Assembly: GCF_021347895.1 (NCBI RefSeq) | Contig: NC_067113.1 | Location: 45,857,474-45,921,473 of the forward strand | Length of the DNA: 64,000 nt | Direction of reading: 5' to 3' | Source of the DNA: Acanthochromis polyacanthus | Taxonomy: Eukaryota > Chordata > Actinopteri > Pomacentridae | Shown here: positions 26,312 to 39,377 of the stretch, in pieces | How the letters are laid out: every line of letters starts with the position of its first letter | How positions within the stretch are numbered: the stretch's first letter is position 1 | Position numbers and translations under genes: made by a program | The notes under the pieces: model-generated | What the model was told of the DNA's origin: nothing | The model's input: only the letters and a program-made list of their open reading frames with translations | The model's database searches: none

Positions 26312-26818
26312 ATTTCTGGTCAGTATAGCTTAACCTTTTGCTGTTTTGTACTGTTAACTATAAATCATTTTCATGGGGTAACTTGCATTGTGTAGCATAA
26401 ACCTAAATACTATAGATGTATATGCAGATCTACTTCTCATTATTTCTCAACATCCAATTTGTTTATTTAGGCAGATTTTCTGTAAACCTAATTTTTTGTA
26501 ATGATAAAGGTTAATAAAGTCAAATAAAATGGCAGGATCCTCAAGAGTCAGTGGTAAAATCTTGACTTTCCTGTTGGGTCAGTGTTACAGAAACTCTGGT
26601 TAAGCACTACCCCAGGTTTAGCCTGACAGTTAGCCTGACAGTTAGCCTACCCTCGACTAACTTCCTAGACGTTTCCAGAGTAACTGAGATTCAGCTATTT
26701 TGAAATTGGTTGAGAGACCAAAATAATCCGAAATGAAGTCAGAATAACTTAAATAAGTCTGGCTTGTTTGGTAAACTACTTCATGGAAGAGGCCTCATGT
26801 GGTTTGTTTGAGAACATG
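26312..26818. repeat. Diverged duplicate block A2
   Basis: Partner of 20835-21358 in the same orientation, beginning just outside the Tc1-like element. It carries the twofold motif 'agcctgacagttagcctgac' at about 26621-26646. Confidence 0.7.
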
Positions 26819-28191
26819 ATGAATTCTTGGCAGGAAAACTCCACCGTGTGAATGTAATTTTAAATATCATTCGCCATCAAACGATTGTAGGCTTTCAGGC
26901 TGTGTAATAACTTACAAGTATTTGTTTGCCTGCATAATTCACTGAAGCTTGAAAAGGTTTAATACTTTCAATTCTAATCATTGCATCATCTCAGTAGCTC
27001 TGTATTATTAGATTGAATATTCTTGCAGACGAATAACATCCTTTATGCTGCAATTAGATATAACATAAAACTGCAAAAGTGACACCTCTGCAGTTTCGCC
27101 ACGACCCTCAATTTAAGTGGAGGTTAATGCAATAGGCTTCATTTCTGTGCACAAAATGTTCCCTCCTGCCCCGCATTGTTAAAACACATTATTCCACTCT
27201 CCACTCGTTTTGCATTGTTTGTTATTTGTGCAAGACGCATATGGAAATTGGCCTGAAGGATTTCAGAGGTTGGCAAATTGCATCTCCAATCAATGCCAGG
27301 ACTCTGCAAAAAAAAAAAAATCTATGTAAGCCTTGTGCGTAAAATCATGTTTTTATAGATTGGAGCGGAAAGAGCTCACAAACAAACCACACAAAGCAAA
27401 GTAAGAGGCATTATTTCCTTGCATTGTAAATACTTCTCCCAGGCAGAGATGGCAACACCATACAAATGAAGGCACAGCAGCGGCAGGGGGAAAATTAATT
27501 AACAGCAGAAAGTCGGGGAAAAGAAGAATAGCGTGGCTTCATTTTTATGTTGTTTTTAAATTAGACTCCAAAGACGTCTTCCCTGCTGTTGTGGCGAGGT
27601 TGAGGGGATTATATTATTAAATCCATGACATTGCTTCTCTCCTTGTGTTCCTTGCACCAGCTTGGGGAACCTTATGTAGCCTTGTTGGACACACAAACAT
27701 GCGCGCTCGCACACCCAAACAAACATACAAGCATGCACATGAGCGCAACACAAAATGCAGACACAGACGGCTGGGTGACCCTCGCCTGTCCAATGTGAGG
27801 CAGAGGATAGAGACAGACTTATGTAACACTGACGTTTAAGCTGAACTGAAGCAGTAACCTTGAGCCATTGGCTCTTTTTCCCAAGAAAGGCTCTAATGTT
27901 TGGTTTATAGCAGGAACTGAGTCTCTTAGAGCTTTATTTTTTATATAAATTTTTAATCACCAATACAAACATCATCGGATGAAACCACACACACCTTCTT
28001 GCTTTCAACAAGATGGAAGATAATATGCAAAATATTGCAGTGAGTGGTGAATTAGTTGTGTTTTCCTGGTGTTATAAATCTGTGAACATGATCTGTGATG
28101 TTTTTTCAGGTTTAAACTCTATTTTCTTCCATACAGTGATTGTATATTTGGTTATTTCCAAAGAAAAGTTCAATACTGTCCCTGCTCTAGT
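26819..28191. other. Intergenic, possible conserved non-coding DNA
   Basis: 26880-27320 is unique-looking, of balanced composition and free of recognised repeats, unlike its flanks, so part may be regulatory; this is only an impression without alignment. An A run lies at 27308-27320. No gene is supported. Confidence 0.3.
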
Positions 28192-28410
28192 GCTAATGCC
28201 TTCTGTTTGGACACGACATCACTCTTATCAAAGCCACATGTTTGCCACTTAAACATGTGGAGAGATTCAAAGCAAAGTCCTGACGAGCCTAGTTACGGTT
28301 GCTATGCTACGCTTGGACGGTCGCAGTTTGGGGGCAAGGATTAAGTAAATAGTCAGTTGGCAATGTTCAAGAATGGGAAGTCTGTGAGGGATCGTGATCT
28401 TGTCAGTACA
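28192..28410. repeat. Diverged duplicate block B2
   Basis: Partner of 21843-22060 in the same orientation; includes 'ccacttaaacatgtggagag' and 'gtttgggggcaaggattaag'. Confidence 0.7.
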
Positions 28411-29739
28411 ACAGTAAACATCTGTTAGTTGCAGTCTAGAAAATGAAAGTCTCTGTGATGAGTTTACTGTGTGCTCAAAGACTGTATTGTCTTATTAAAT
28501 GGTTACTGTCTATGAATTAAGTTTTTTCCCTGCACAGATGGTTGTAGTTCAGCTGTTGAATAGGCAGTGTCCTAAGCACACACTAAAATGAATTTGACCT
28601 TATCTTAACAACATTATGGCCAAATAACATGGCTGAAAAATAAATTGAATACATTACATTCTCATCTTCTCAATTTACCCAGCTTTTAATGTGGGTCCCG
28701 TCCAATCTAGAAACTGCATTTTATTCTGAGAAAACTAACAAATTAGCAGATTTTTTATTCTTTGTCTATTTCTAAAATGCTTATTTTTCCTTTTTTTTTT
28801 TTTTACCTTATTACCTTTGAGGACACTTGCAGTCCTTCATAACTGGATTGCAATTTGCAGTAGATAAACATTGAAATTCAAGGAGGAAGCAGATGAAATT
28901 AAACATCCCCCCGCAACTTTTGGACTGACAGATAATCCAAATGCACATATGTGTATACTTGTAAATGACAAGCCATGTAAACATGCACAAACAAGCAGTA
29001 TGTCCTACTTTACATTGCAAATGCAGCATCAGTGATGTATAAAAACCATCCTAATGAATCAGGATCCCAAATTCCCGGTGTTAATGCATTCCATAAAAGA
29101 ACTAAAATCCCAAGAATCCAGCTTTATAGGGCAACAAAAGTCAAGAGGAACTCTGCCATCTTAGCAGAATGTTATTTGTTTCTAGATAATGTTGCTTGCT
29201 GGCTAAGAAACTGAAGGCTTGTGCTTTTAGAGCTGTGAGTAATACATGGAGACCATAATAAAATGACCACAAATATAGTAAAATACACTACTGACACATC
29301 CATCTCCTCACCGCTTACACCTGCTTTATGCTTATATTAGCTACTACCAGTTCAAAGGAAAGATTTAACCTTGATCACAAAGAGGAGAGACTGTTTTGAT
29401 TCAATATTTTTGCCCGCTATGGACCGATTAATTTACCATTTGGTCTGGATAAAATTGCAGATTCTGTCGTATTTATTTTGCGATTTGGATGATGTGTGGG
29501 AGGGAGGGATGGCGGTGCCGCTCTGCCCACCACTTTGAGTTCTGAATAGAAAAAAAAAATAATCAAAAGCTTTCCAAAGAGACCAAGCAGACACAAAAGA
29601 TGTAAAGACTCACAGTTTGAATGGCGATGATTCATTCCTCTTTAATTCTGAATTCGCTCTTAAAGGACAAACTCAAAAGCTCAGCTGCTTATAACACAAA
29701 TTCTTAGTTCTTCTGCAACTTGATGGCAACACCTTTGAC
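28411..29739. other. Intergenic, no gene seen
   Basis: AT-rich, with a T run at 28791-28804. No supported frame. Confidence 0.45.
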
Positions 29740-29866
29740 CAATCACACTTGAAGCACTTTTTGCACTTACTAAAGGTTTTTCCTTATGTCTGAATTCTTG
29801 CTTGTGCTGTACATCGCTTTGGACAAAAGCATCTGCTAAATGAAATTGTAGAATTGTAGAACACAA
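29740..29866 (+). repeat. LINE/SINE tail fragment
   Basis: It carries the widespread fish retroposon tail 'tgtacatcgctttggacaaa', then 'gcatctgctaaatgaaattg'. Only the tail is recognised, so the parent family cannot be fixed. Confidence 0.55.
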
Positions 29867-32800
29867 AGTTCTAATGGCAAAAATAAGTCTTGTGCATATG
29901 TATGTGTTTTTCTTCCTTTTGCATGCTTGCTAGCAGACCTTTTCCTCAATCAGGCTTTGATAGAGGCTTTATGTTGCTGATTGGAGCAACCAGATGTTTG
30001 CTACTGGCAACAAAAGAGGAATTTTAAGTTCATTGGTTGTGGAATCTGAGGAAATCTTGGAGAGTGTCTGTGCAACCTTGTCTTCGAGAAATTACATTTA
30101 TATATCGCTAAATTGATTTCCAGGATTGCAACACCAGAGCTGCTTCCAGTTCAAATCGTGATTTGGGTTAAATGCCCATACAAGTACTGTTTTCTGTAAC
30201 TGTGGCCTTTTTATGCATTAAAGCAGACCACGACTATAACTGCTAGCACCTAAGCATGTCTGTAAATGTACTTAATATCGCCATCGTCACATCAAAAAAG
30301 GATGCAAAGATCAGATAATTGGGCAGAGATTTAGCTGTTTAGCAACCTGATAAATCCTTTAAATGAACATTCTCTAATTATGCTACATATAAAATGTAAT
30401 ATACACATAAAAAATATGTGCTTTTGAGAATTAGCTTATGTAATTTTCATTTCTAGGACACTCATCTGGTCTGTGAAGTGGTGTGAAATTGAAGAAAAAA
30501 AGCTGAACCGCAAATATTCCAGCGCCATTAATTGATGCATTCAACCACAAGGCCACTTTAAAAAGTGTTAAATGAACTCAGGTGTAACATGAAAATGAGA
30601 TTTAGTCTTTAAAAGTGTCTTACAAAGGTTTTTTGTTTTCTTGCAAAGTGTTATATGACAGTTCTCCATGAAGTAGTCCGGCTACGTCATCTAACATTCG
30701 ACAAGAAAACAAATTCCTAAAATGTCAAAAGCAAGTGTTTAGACCCTGTAATTTGAAGTAGATTTATTTTTAAATGAATCAAACTTCTTGCAGTCTAATT
30801 TACAAAAGTATTCAGAGCTTTCCTTCAGCACTGTGAAGAAGCCTGTTTGGCAGATTTGAATGCTTTCAGGCAGTGGACATGCAGACTGTTTATCCGGACT
30901 GTGTGAAATCCATGTGTGCTGACTAATAAATGGACCTGCGGAGGACAGTTACATTGTCCCCTTGTTGCCTCTCTCTGCTTGAAAGCCTTGTTAAACGCCA
31001 CAGCGGAGGCTAAGGGGCAGTGTCATTTGCTGCACACAGCTTTATAGACTGCTGTGCGAACACTTAAACTTTACTCAGTGCATGACAGCGCCTAGTTTTT
31101 AAATAATGACCACGGACAAATCAGGTTGCCGGCACACACGGCTCCTTAGTGAATCCTGGATGGAAGAAAAACATGTAGATCTTTACTGTCTTGCAGCTTC
31201 ATTTAAGAAATCCTGAGCAGACGTACTAAAGACTAAAGACTATGCCTATGGTAGCAATAAAGTGTGACGTGGATGTACAATCTGACATGACATTCAACAC
31301 TTCCTGTGCACAGGGGATAAGAAAAAGAGCTTCAGGGACCTACGGAAATGCTATCACACCCGAGCTATGCATGATTATGAGTACTGAACTAGTAGTATGC
31401 AATCAGTTACAGACTCATGTCTTCGTGAAGGACACTGACCGAGACACTACCTCCTGCCGGAAATGACATTGTTGGTTTTGCCACCACTGGGCAGTTCAGT
31501 CGGTTACACATATTGTCTGTGGTCACTTAAGAGCACTTTGCTGATCCTCTGTGGAGAATTACTTGACCTGGCTGTTGGGAGAAAGGACAGACGTAAGCTT
31601 AAAATACCTCCCAGGCTTGACACAGCACTGCTCCAGCTGCACTCTGTAATTACCAGCAGTGCAATCAGCAGACTCGTTAATTTCCCCTGACTGACAGCCG
31701 CTGACGGCTCAATTGCAGAAAATGCACTGGTACAACTTCATAAGTAAATGGAACTGACGTCCTGAAGCATTCTCCGGCTTGGGAGGCTGCGCTCAGAAAA
31801 AGTGCATGATGTACAGTCGGTTACAGACGGGGTTCTGGTCTTGTCTGGCAGCCATGACGGTACATCCTCCCAACATGCTTCATTAACCAACAAAAAAAAA
31901 AACACTGAAAAAAGCGGAATAGCGTTGCTACATGCTCCCCTTTGCAAAGCCTTCATGTTATGCAACATGTTTGCAGCGGCACGCCAAGAGCGCCTGCACA
32001 TGGAGCAGCTTCCCGGGTCTGCAGGAGTAGACCCAGGAGTATTGATTTAAGCGTAAAAAGAATGCGAAGCGGTCCAAAATAGACATTCCACCAGCAAAGT
32101 AATTGGGGTGAGTGAGCCAGCAGAATTGGCCCAGATAAATAGGTCACTTAATAGGTTGTTTATGGCTGCGATTTGACATGATGCATGAGAGAACCAGCCC
32201 ACTCAAGCCACAGGTGCAGCCTCTAAAAACACAGAATAAGACAGCTCTTCTGCAATAATGGAGATATTTATTTGTAAATAAGATTTTTCAGGTCAGACCC
32301 TGACTATTTCCAACATGGGTGCCTTTAGAGATGCTTTAGAATCTTAATAAATGCTACAATATTGTTAGAATATGTGATGGGATTTACATTGTGCTGCTGT
32401 TCCATCCAGGAAAACTATGCAGTGTCAGTGCTAGGGATATGATTCCCATATTCCCAGGGCTATTCGTAATGGATTGCACCCATGCTACACTTTGTATGAA
32501 TTTCTTGCTATGTTATGTTGATTGTGATGCTCACTAACAAGACGTAGATGCCATAAATTCTTAATTAGAAGACGCTAGTACCCAGTGGTGGTGTTAGAAA
32601 TGCAACAAGGTTCAATATTTGCGCTTTAAATAGATGCAAAATGAGTATTTATAGCTGCATAGTCATTTTTGGAATGTTTATTTTATGGTAAGATAGAGCA
32701 GCCTTGAGCTTATCTGCTGAAAAAGTCATTCTTTTGTTCTTCCTTCATCTGTCGAAGGGCAACAGCTAAGGGCATCGAGCCCGAGCCCATCTGATAATGG

Positions 32801-33488
32801 ACTTATCAACAGGCATGAACTTAAAATGGATGAGAGAAGGGAATCCACTGAGGAGGAATATACTTCCTTTCATCGCTTCGCTCCATTCATGCATGCCACT
32901 TTCATTCAACAGTTACAGAAAGCGCAAAAATAATAATAAAAAAAAATACATGGAATGTTTTGTTATCTCATGGAGGTTAATTATTTATTATCCATAATTA
33001 AAGTGAATTTCCATGTTACTGCTCATAAATTTTAGCCAAATGGGGCCTGCGATTGCAATAAATGTCTGTCTCGACTGTGACAGCTTCGCTAATTTATTTT
33101 TAATGCTAAATGTGTTTTGGGGCTGCCAAATGAATCAGATCAAATAGGACACTCCGACCTTAGCAAAGCGGCATGAACGCTGACTTTTATCCGTTTTCTT
33201 CTCTTCTAAAAGCGGCAGCCTTAACGTGTTTCCGCAGACCTGCTCACACCTTCTGCCTCCTGGATTTTTCATGGGCTATTATCTGAGACGAGCAACAGCC
33301 ACAACAATAGGTGTAAGCCCACTAATTAGAGGAGAAATCCAACAGATGTATCGAGTTAAGGGTTTAAAATGGACTATGCAAATTGTTGTGCTTGTATCTT
33401 TCCAATTTTGCCCGTGTTCTGCTTGTTTTTGAAGGCATCAGTATAGCTGTTTGTATAAGCGCAAACAGAGAACATCACCTTTGCAGGA
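29867..33488. other. Intergenic, no gene seen
   Basis: Short unsupported frames only. 32960-33260 is homeobox-site-like in places (ttaattatttatt, taattaaag, gctaatttattttta) and free of recognised repeats; it could be conserved regulatory DNA but alignment is needed. Confidence 0.4.
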
Positions 33489-34930
33489 AAAAGACTCTTT
33501 TATGCCAAAGTGAAACCTGATTTCTACAAAGTAATACCTAAGGTGCTTCTACTGCATGCTAGACTGAAGGCTGTTAACACTTATGCAATCACTTATTTTA
33601 CTATTTTTAATTCATTGACATTCCTCACTTGAAATCAGTTTTCACTTTGCCACTAAAAAGTCTTTCTTTTTCTAAAATCTTGTCAAAAATGCCAAATTAT
33701 ATTGACCATTATTTTATGTTGAAAAGCAGTAAAAGGGAAGAACTTTCAAGGGGTTGAGTGCTTTTTATAGGGTCCATGTTTTTGAGACAGCAGCATCCTG
33801 CTCTGTTTGTGAATGAAAACATCATTGTCATTGTTGGTATAGGAGGAATAAAGGAATAGACTGACATTTTGGGAAATACACTTTTCACAAAAAAAAAACT
33901 GTTCTTTAATATCAAAGTGGAAACACATTTCTTCAAAGCAACGTCAGAGGTGCATCTACTAAATACCAACTTGAAATGAGTGAATAATTATCCAATCACT
34001 TATTTTAAGTTTGACATTCTCATTACTTTTGGAAATCAGTTTTCACTTTGACACAAAAGAGTTTTTATTTTAAAATTTTTGTCAGAAAAAGCCACGATAT
34101 ATTGACCATGATCTAATGTTGAAAAGCATTTGAAGCATTTGTTTTCGAAAGCATCAGTGCTAGCCGTTACTTGAACACAACTTAATAGTTTGACATTGTG
34201 GAAAATAAACTTTTTCGCTTGATTAGATTAAGAAGAGATGGTCAGCATACTCGTTTACAGATTGCAGGTAATTGTAGATGAGTACAAAGGTTGGGAACAT
34301 TGGGAAATGGCAAAACTGAGGTCAGAATGTAAAAATCATGTTATGTCTCCAAAGTTCTCCAATCAAAATAGATCCTTGCAAAAAACAAAACGCAAAAAGA
34401 TCATTAATGACATTATATCCTGCAAATATGAAAAAAATTCATTACCCTTCCACTTTTTTCCATTTTACTGCTTGTCATTACTGAGTCATGGTCAATATAA
34501 TCTGACTTTTTTGACAAGAATTTCAAAAAAAGACTTTTGTGTGAAAGTGAGAACAAACACCAGATATGAATCTAATAAAAATATTGGTTTGAATGGCATG
34601 AATACTTTTGTAATTACTAATTTTGCATTTTTATTTTCATTAATTAGCATTACTTTGTAGAGATCTGTTTTCACTAAACATAAAAGAGTCTCTTTTTTGG
34701 TAAATTCTGTCAAAACACCCACATTATAAATCGTTGACATGGGATAGTTTCAAAAGAAGACTTTCCTGTCAAAGGGAAAACTGATTTTGAACGTGTAATT
34801 AAATGACTGGCTTGAAGGAGGTGAATGTTGCTGCAATCATTTATTTTATGTTTGTATCTGGTTTACATTACTTTGTACAGACCTGTTTTCACTTTGACAT
34901 GAAGGAGTCTTTCTTTTGTAAATTCTTCCA
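33489..34930 (+). repeat. Cluster of four foldback (long inverted repeat) units
   Basis: Units at about 33489-33675, 33898-34075, 34515-34711 and 34745-34930. Each opens with a form of 'gactcttttatgycaaagtg' and closes with the inverted form 'ttttcactttgacat.aaag', around a centre like 'ttgaaggg.tttaatactta' and 'gcaatcacttatttta'. After the first unit the sequence continues as a Tc1-like 3' terminus (caaggggttgagtgcttttt). Fragments of another dispersed repeat lie between units (gacattttgggaaatacac at about 33860; gacattgtggaaaataaac at 34191). I read the units as MITE-like derivatives of a long-terminal-repeat Tc1 element. Confidence 0.75.
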
Positions 34931-36639
34931 AAATCCTAACAGTAGTAAACAGGAAAACCTCAAAGGATTTTGAATATTTAACAAAGGCACTATATTTTTA
35001 GCCAGTAGCTAATTTCTTAGGGGTCACTCCACAAGAAATTTGTTTTCTAGTTCAAGTTTTATGCTTGTTCATTTTGCGAATCCTGCCATCAAGCTCTCAG
35101 AAAGAAAAGAAACCAGTGCATTCCTCAAAATGTTGAACTATTCCTTTAATATGCCATCACGCACACTTATCCACAACATCAACCACCATGTCAATGAACA
35201 TGATGATTCCAGATCGTTCTGTCCTTTACGGTGTGACTTCCTTTTTTCATGCGTCTACACGTGTGTGAGTGCCTGGACAAAAATTTACATGGAAATGAAC
35301 ACCGCAGATGATGAACCAACCACATGATTGCTTTCATCACGGCGAGCTACAGAGGTGACATTTACACCATGACAGGAAATGTGATGAGCTATCAATCTCC
35401 CATGCATGTACATGTGCACGCACGCACACATGCTATGAATAGCTGCGATGCATTCAGCTATCGGCCATATTTGACACGGGCTACACATTAGTGTGCAGCT
35501 GAAGAAAGCTTGATCACCTTGAGTGACTCAGCACTGTACAGTCCTCCATCTATTCCACCAGCATCCATCCGTTTTCTTTTGGAAACATTTATCAGCAAAA
35601 CAGATGCTGATGAAATGAAATATTTTAAACAGTTCTCCAAACACTATAAATCCATTGGAGGGGGGAAAACATTGAGATTCATCACCTGATGTGTGAGAAA
35701 TGCAAAAGGCACACCATGTTAGTTTTATCATTTTGTAAAGTACAACTTGGGTTTCCTCCCAAGGTGATTTGTTTTTTATGATTGGTTTTAAATGTTGTGT
35801 AATAAATCATTTTGATCGCTAGCTAGCAGTCGTTGTTTTGGAACATTTTATTCTCAGAATGAATTGCCGTGTCTCTCTATTAAGCCTCAGGCAGACTCTC
35901 TGGCCCTCTGCTACAACCTTCGGGGACCAGTTCTGCCTCTTCTCATTTCCGTGTGAAACTCTGTGGGGAAAATTACACTGAGATACAACAGCTATTATGA
36001 CAAACTGTTACGATATTTAGAGAAGGAGCGCTCAAATACAGGACACTGGAGGCAGGCTTTAAAAAAAAATGAAAAAAAGAGAAGCTTTACTTTGTAGCTA
36101 GTTCAAATACAAAAACCCAGGCAGGGAAGGAAAAAGCAGGAAACAGGCTGAGGTTTACATAAAAAATCCAAAATACACAAAGGAGCAAAAACTAATGAAA
36201 GCACAAGCTGAAAATATTGGAAGGCTGCTTTAAAAAGACAGGCAAAGTACATCAGGGATGAGCACAGATGAACTGACAGCTGACTGGACTATAAATACAC
36301 AAGTACTAATTGAACACAGGTGAAACTACTGAGGCCAGGTCACACAAGCACAGGCAGCAAAATCAACCAAAAACTATTAAATGACTATTCTGAAGCTCTG
36401 CAGTGATAAGATGAGGCTTTTACCAACACACCATGTTAAACAAATCACATGAGGAAGTGCTACAAGTGTTTATTCTGTAGGTGTTATAAAGGATGTTACA
36501 TTTTAAAGACCACCTCCAGTGAAAATCAAGTTATTTTTTAGCTTGTTAACATGGTGTTTTTTTTAATCTGTTAGAATAGACATCTTGAGTGAAATTAGCA
36601 GCTAACAGCATGGCATTACATAGCAGCTCAGCCAGCATT
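34931..36639. other. Intergenic with a possible dispersed repeat
   Basis: 36025-36370 has the composition and phrases of a common teleost dispersed repeat (aggacactggaggcaggctt; gactataaatacacaag; gaacacaggtgaaac), without definable ends. No gene is supported. Confidence 0.4.
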
Positions 36640-36745
36640 AATAAGAGTTAGACTGTAAATGCAGAACACAGTGTTGAGCGCTTTGTAGAACTCAGCGAGG
36701 GTTAAAAGGCACTATACAATCGTGGACCATTTACCATTTACAGTC
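36640..36745 (+). repeat. SINE tail fragment
   Basis: Contains 'gttgagcgctttgtagaact' and 'aaaaggcactatacaatc', 'ggaccatttaccattta', the tail style of the tRNA-derived SINE at 3770-3988. Confidence 0.5.
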
Positions 36746-36849
36746 TTAAAAAAAAATTGTATTTCCAGGGCTTTATGTTGAAAACACCAAAAGAGCCAAT
36801 CCTGTCATTTTGCAAAGTGTAAATGTCTAGTTTCTGGATCAAACATATA

Positions 36850-37385
36850 TGAAAAGACTCTTTATTGTCAGAGTGAATCTGATTATTTCAAAGCAATACC
36901 AAAGGTGTGTCTACTAAATACTGACTTGAAGGGTTTTAATACTTATGCAGTCACTTATTTAATATTTCACATTTTTAACCAATTGAAGTTACTTGGAAGA
37001 AATAAATCTTCACTTTGACATAAAAGAGTCTTTTGTTGTAAATTCTTGTCAAATATTCCAAATTATATTATATCGTGGGACATTTACTGTCTTAAAAGCT
37101 TGCCTTTCCAGGGCTTCATGTCTAAAACATCATAAGAGTTGATCTTGTTATTTTGTGAAGTGTGGCTTTATATATGAAAAAAACCTCTTTCCTGTCAAAG
37201 TGAATCAGATCATTACAAAGCAATGCCAAAGATGTGTCTACTTAATACTGGCTTGAAGGGTATTAATGCTTGCGCAGTCACTTAATTTACTCTTCACATT
37301 TTAAATCAAGTGGAATTGCTCAGTAGAAAGAAGTCTTCACTTTGGCATGAAAGAATTTTTTTCTAAATTCTTCTCAGAAAATGCC
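36850..37385 (+). repeat. Two further foldback units, tandem
   Basis: Units at about 36855-37050 and 37170-37380 repeat with a spacing of roughly 328 bp (compare 'gcagtcacttatttaatatt' at 36948 with 'gcagtcacttaatttactct' at 37274). Same structure and orientation as the cluster at 33489-34930, making six units in 3.9 kb. Confidence 0.75.
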
Positions 37386-37514
37386 AAATTATACCATACT
37401 GTGTCTCTTTCCTGTCAAAGCAATTTCAAAAAGATTTTATAAAATACTTTAAAATGTTTGAGCAGAGTAGTAGGTGAGCTGGTGTAGAGAAAAAGGTGGA
37501 GACTTTATACTTTT

Positions 37515-37950
37515 TAAAAGCCCTACTATATTGTTAATTACAGAAATATACCAGACTAAACTAAGCAGTATACTTAAGACCCTACAATATAATTTAGTAT
37601 ATAAATTGGACAGACTATTTTAAATAGTAAGGTTAAGGTCATACAATTTCATCTATTATACAAATTTAACTGACTCACTGAAATATTAGGGAAAAGTTGC
37701 TGTATAACAGATATTCACCTGACTTATTTAAACATTGAATTTGAGACCCTACAATAATTTATCTGACTAATTTTCATATAAGGGTTTAATCTTGGTAATA
37801 TTGTGTATTAGACAGTTTTACCTAACTAATTTCCATCTAAATGTTAAGATGCTGTATTGTTATGTATAAAACAAATGCAGCTGGCTAATTTAAATATTAA
37901 AGTTAAGACCCTACAGTGTTCTCCATAATACAAAGTTACCTGTGATAATA
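37515..37950. repeat. Degenerate tandem repeat, period about 60 bp
   Basis: About seven diverged units with the recurring order 'ttaagaccctacaatat', 'tataca...tt.acctgacta' and 'atttaaatattaaag'. Clear unit starts lie near 37573, 37630, 37751, 37847 and 37904. Indels blur the middle units. Confidence 0.6.
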
Positions 37951-39377
37951 AACAGCTCCAGATACAGCACCTCAAACAGGCCCTTATTTGGTGCGCAGTG
38001 ATTTTTATACAGTATTGCAGATTGATGTCCTACCTTCCAGGAAGCCATTAATTTCCATCCATTTCAGTAAATGAACTTGCCGAGACTGTAACTTTTGTGA
38101 GGTAGGAAATCAATCACGGCAGTCACATTGTTGTTATCTTTCCACGACTGCAGGTACAGTTTTGTTTCCTCCTGTGTTCAGGTGCTTACGGGAAACCCGA
38201 AATGTAAGACTTGGCATTCAGTTGCTGAGCAGTGACCTTATCAAAGCTAAGAAAAGTCTAATTTGCTTTATAATTTCGTACAACGGGCTGTATTTTAGCT
38301 TTGATTTGCACGACTTGTGATTGCAGCTCACAGATATCCCCTGAGAAGGAAGGTTGTGGTGTATTCTGTGATGACGACGTTACCGTGGCACAGTAGTAAA
38401 GATGACTAAATACTCCCAGCGATGAATTATCTCAAGTGTATTTTGTGTGTCTGTGAAAACGGAGCAACAATATAAGGATGAATTGATTACCCTTTCAAGC
38501 ATTATACAACTGTCAGCGTAACACTCAGATGCGTGATTGTCAAGCATCCGCCCTCAGACTCCCTCTCAGCTCCCAATATGAATAGATAATTACACTGCGT
38601 CATTTGTCTTTTTGCAGGTTTGTGATGTGTTTCAGCTCATCCCACGTCCCTAACAGCGTGTGAGTCAGTTTGGTCCGACACTATGTTATGCAGAACCAAG
38701 CTGCCCTTTCTTTCTGTCTCTGCTGTTGATTCAAGCCCTCTTTAACATTTTAACATCTCCAACACTACCACAAAAGACACGGGAAAATCCATTTGTCATG
38801 TCCCTCACAGTGCCATTCATTATGGATGGTGCTCTGAACCACCACAAAAGCTGCAATTGCTTTAAAGGGTCAGCTTTTCAGTGTTTTCTGAGAAACCAAT
38901 TTCAGAACATAATTAATCTTCAGGGAGAGATGTTTTGTGCTGTTTGGTAAAGGTGGAACTCTGTCTTCACTGTTGTGGAAAGTAATTGAGAGTGGACGCT
39001 GCTTACAAAACCAAGGACTCTTAGAGGTAGCCTCGAACATTTGAGGACAGATAACCACAAAGCCGCATAAATAAGATACAAACCCTCACTGAGGCAACAT
39101 GGAATTATTTACACGATTCACACAAGGAATACATTTAAAATAGCCGAAAACTGTTGATTTAACTGAAATTCAGATAGACTCTTATGATGTAAAACAGCTG
39201 TAATGAAAGGAGTGTAAATCTAACTTGGGAGACACCATCTCAATATTCAGTACTTCATGCCAAAGCTTATCATAAATAAAATGTTACATCTCAGCACTAA
39301 ATTAAGCACAGTTTGCAACTTTTTCTGGCAGCAAGTGGCACTTTGAATCAGCTGACAGAAAACAGGGGCTTTTAAAG
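37951..39377. other. Intergenic, no gene seen
   Basis: Mostly unique. The frame at 38660-38950 (96 codons) has no recognised domain. Confidence 0.45.

Noticed and set aside
34238..34660. 140-codon frame
   Set aside because: Runs through AT-rich DNA and into a foldback unit; no family similarity.
33489..37385. CRISPR-like regular spacing
   Set aside because: Units are long, diverged inverted repeats of transposon type in a vertebrate genome, without short identical repeats and unique spacers.
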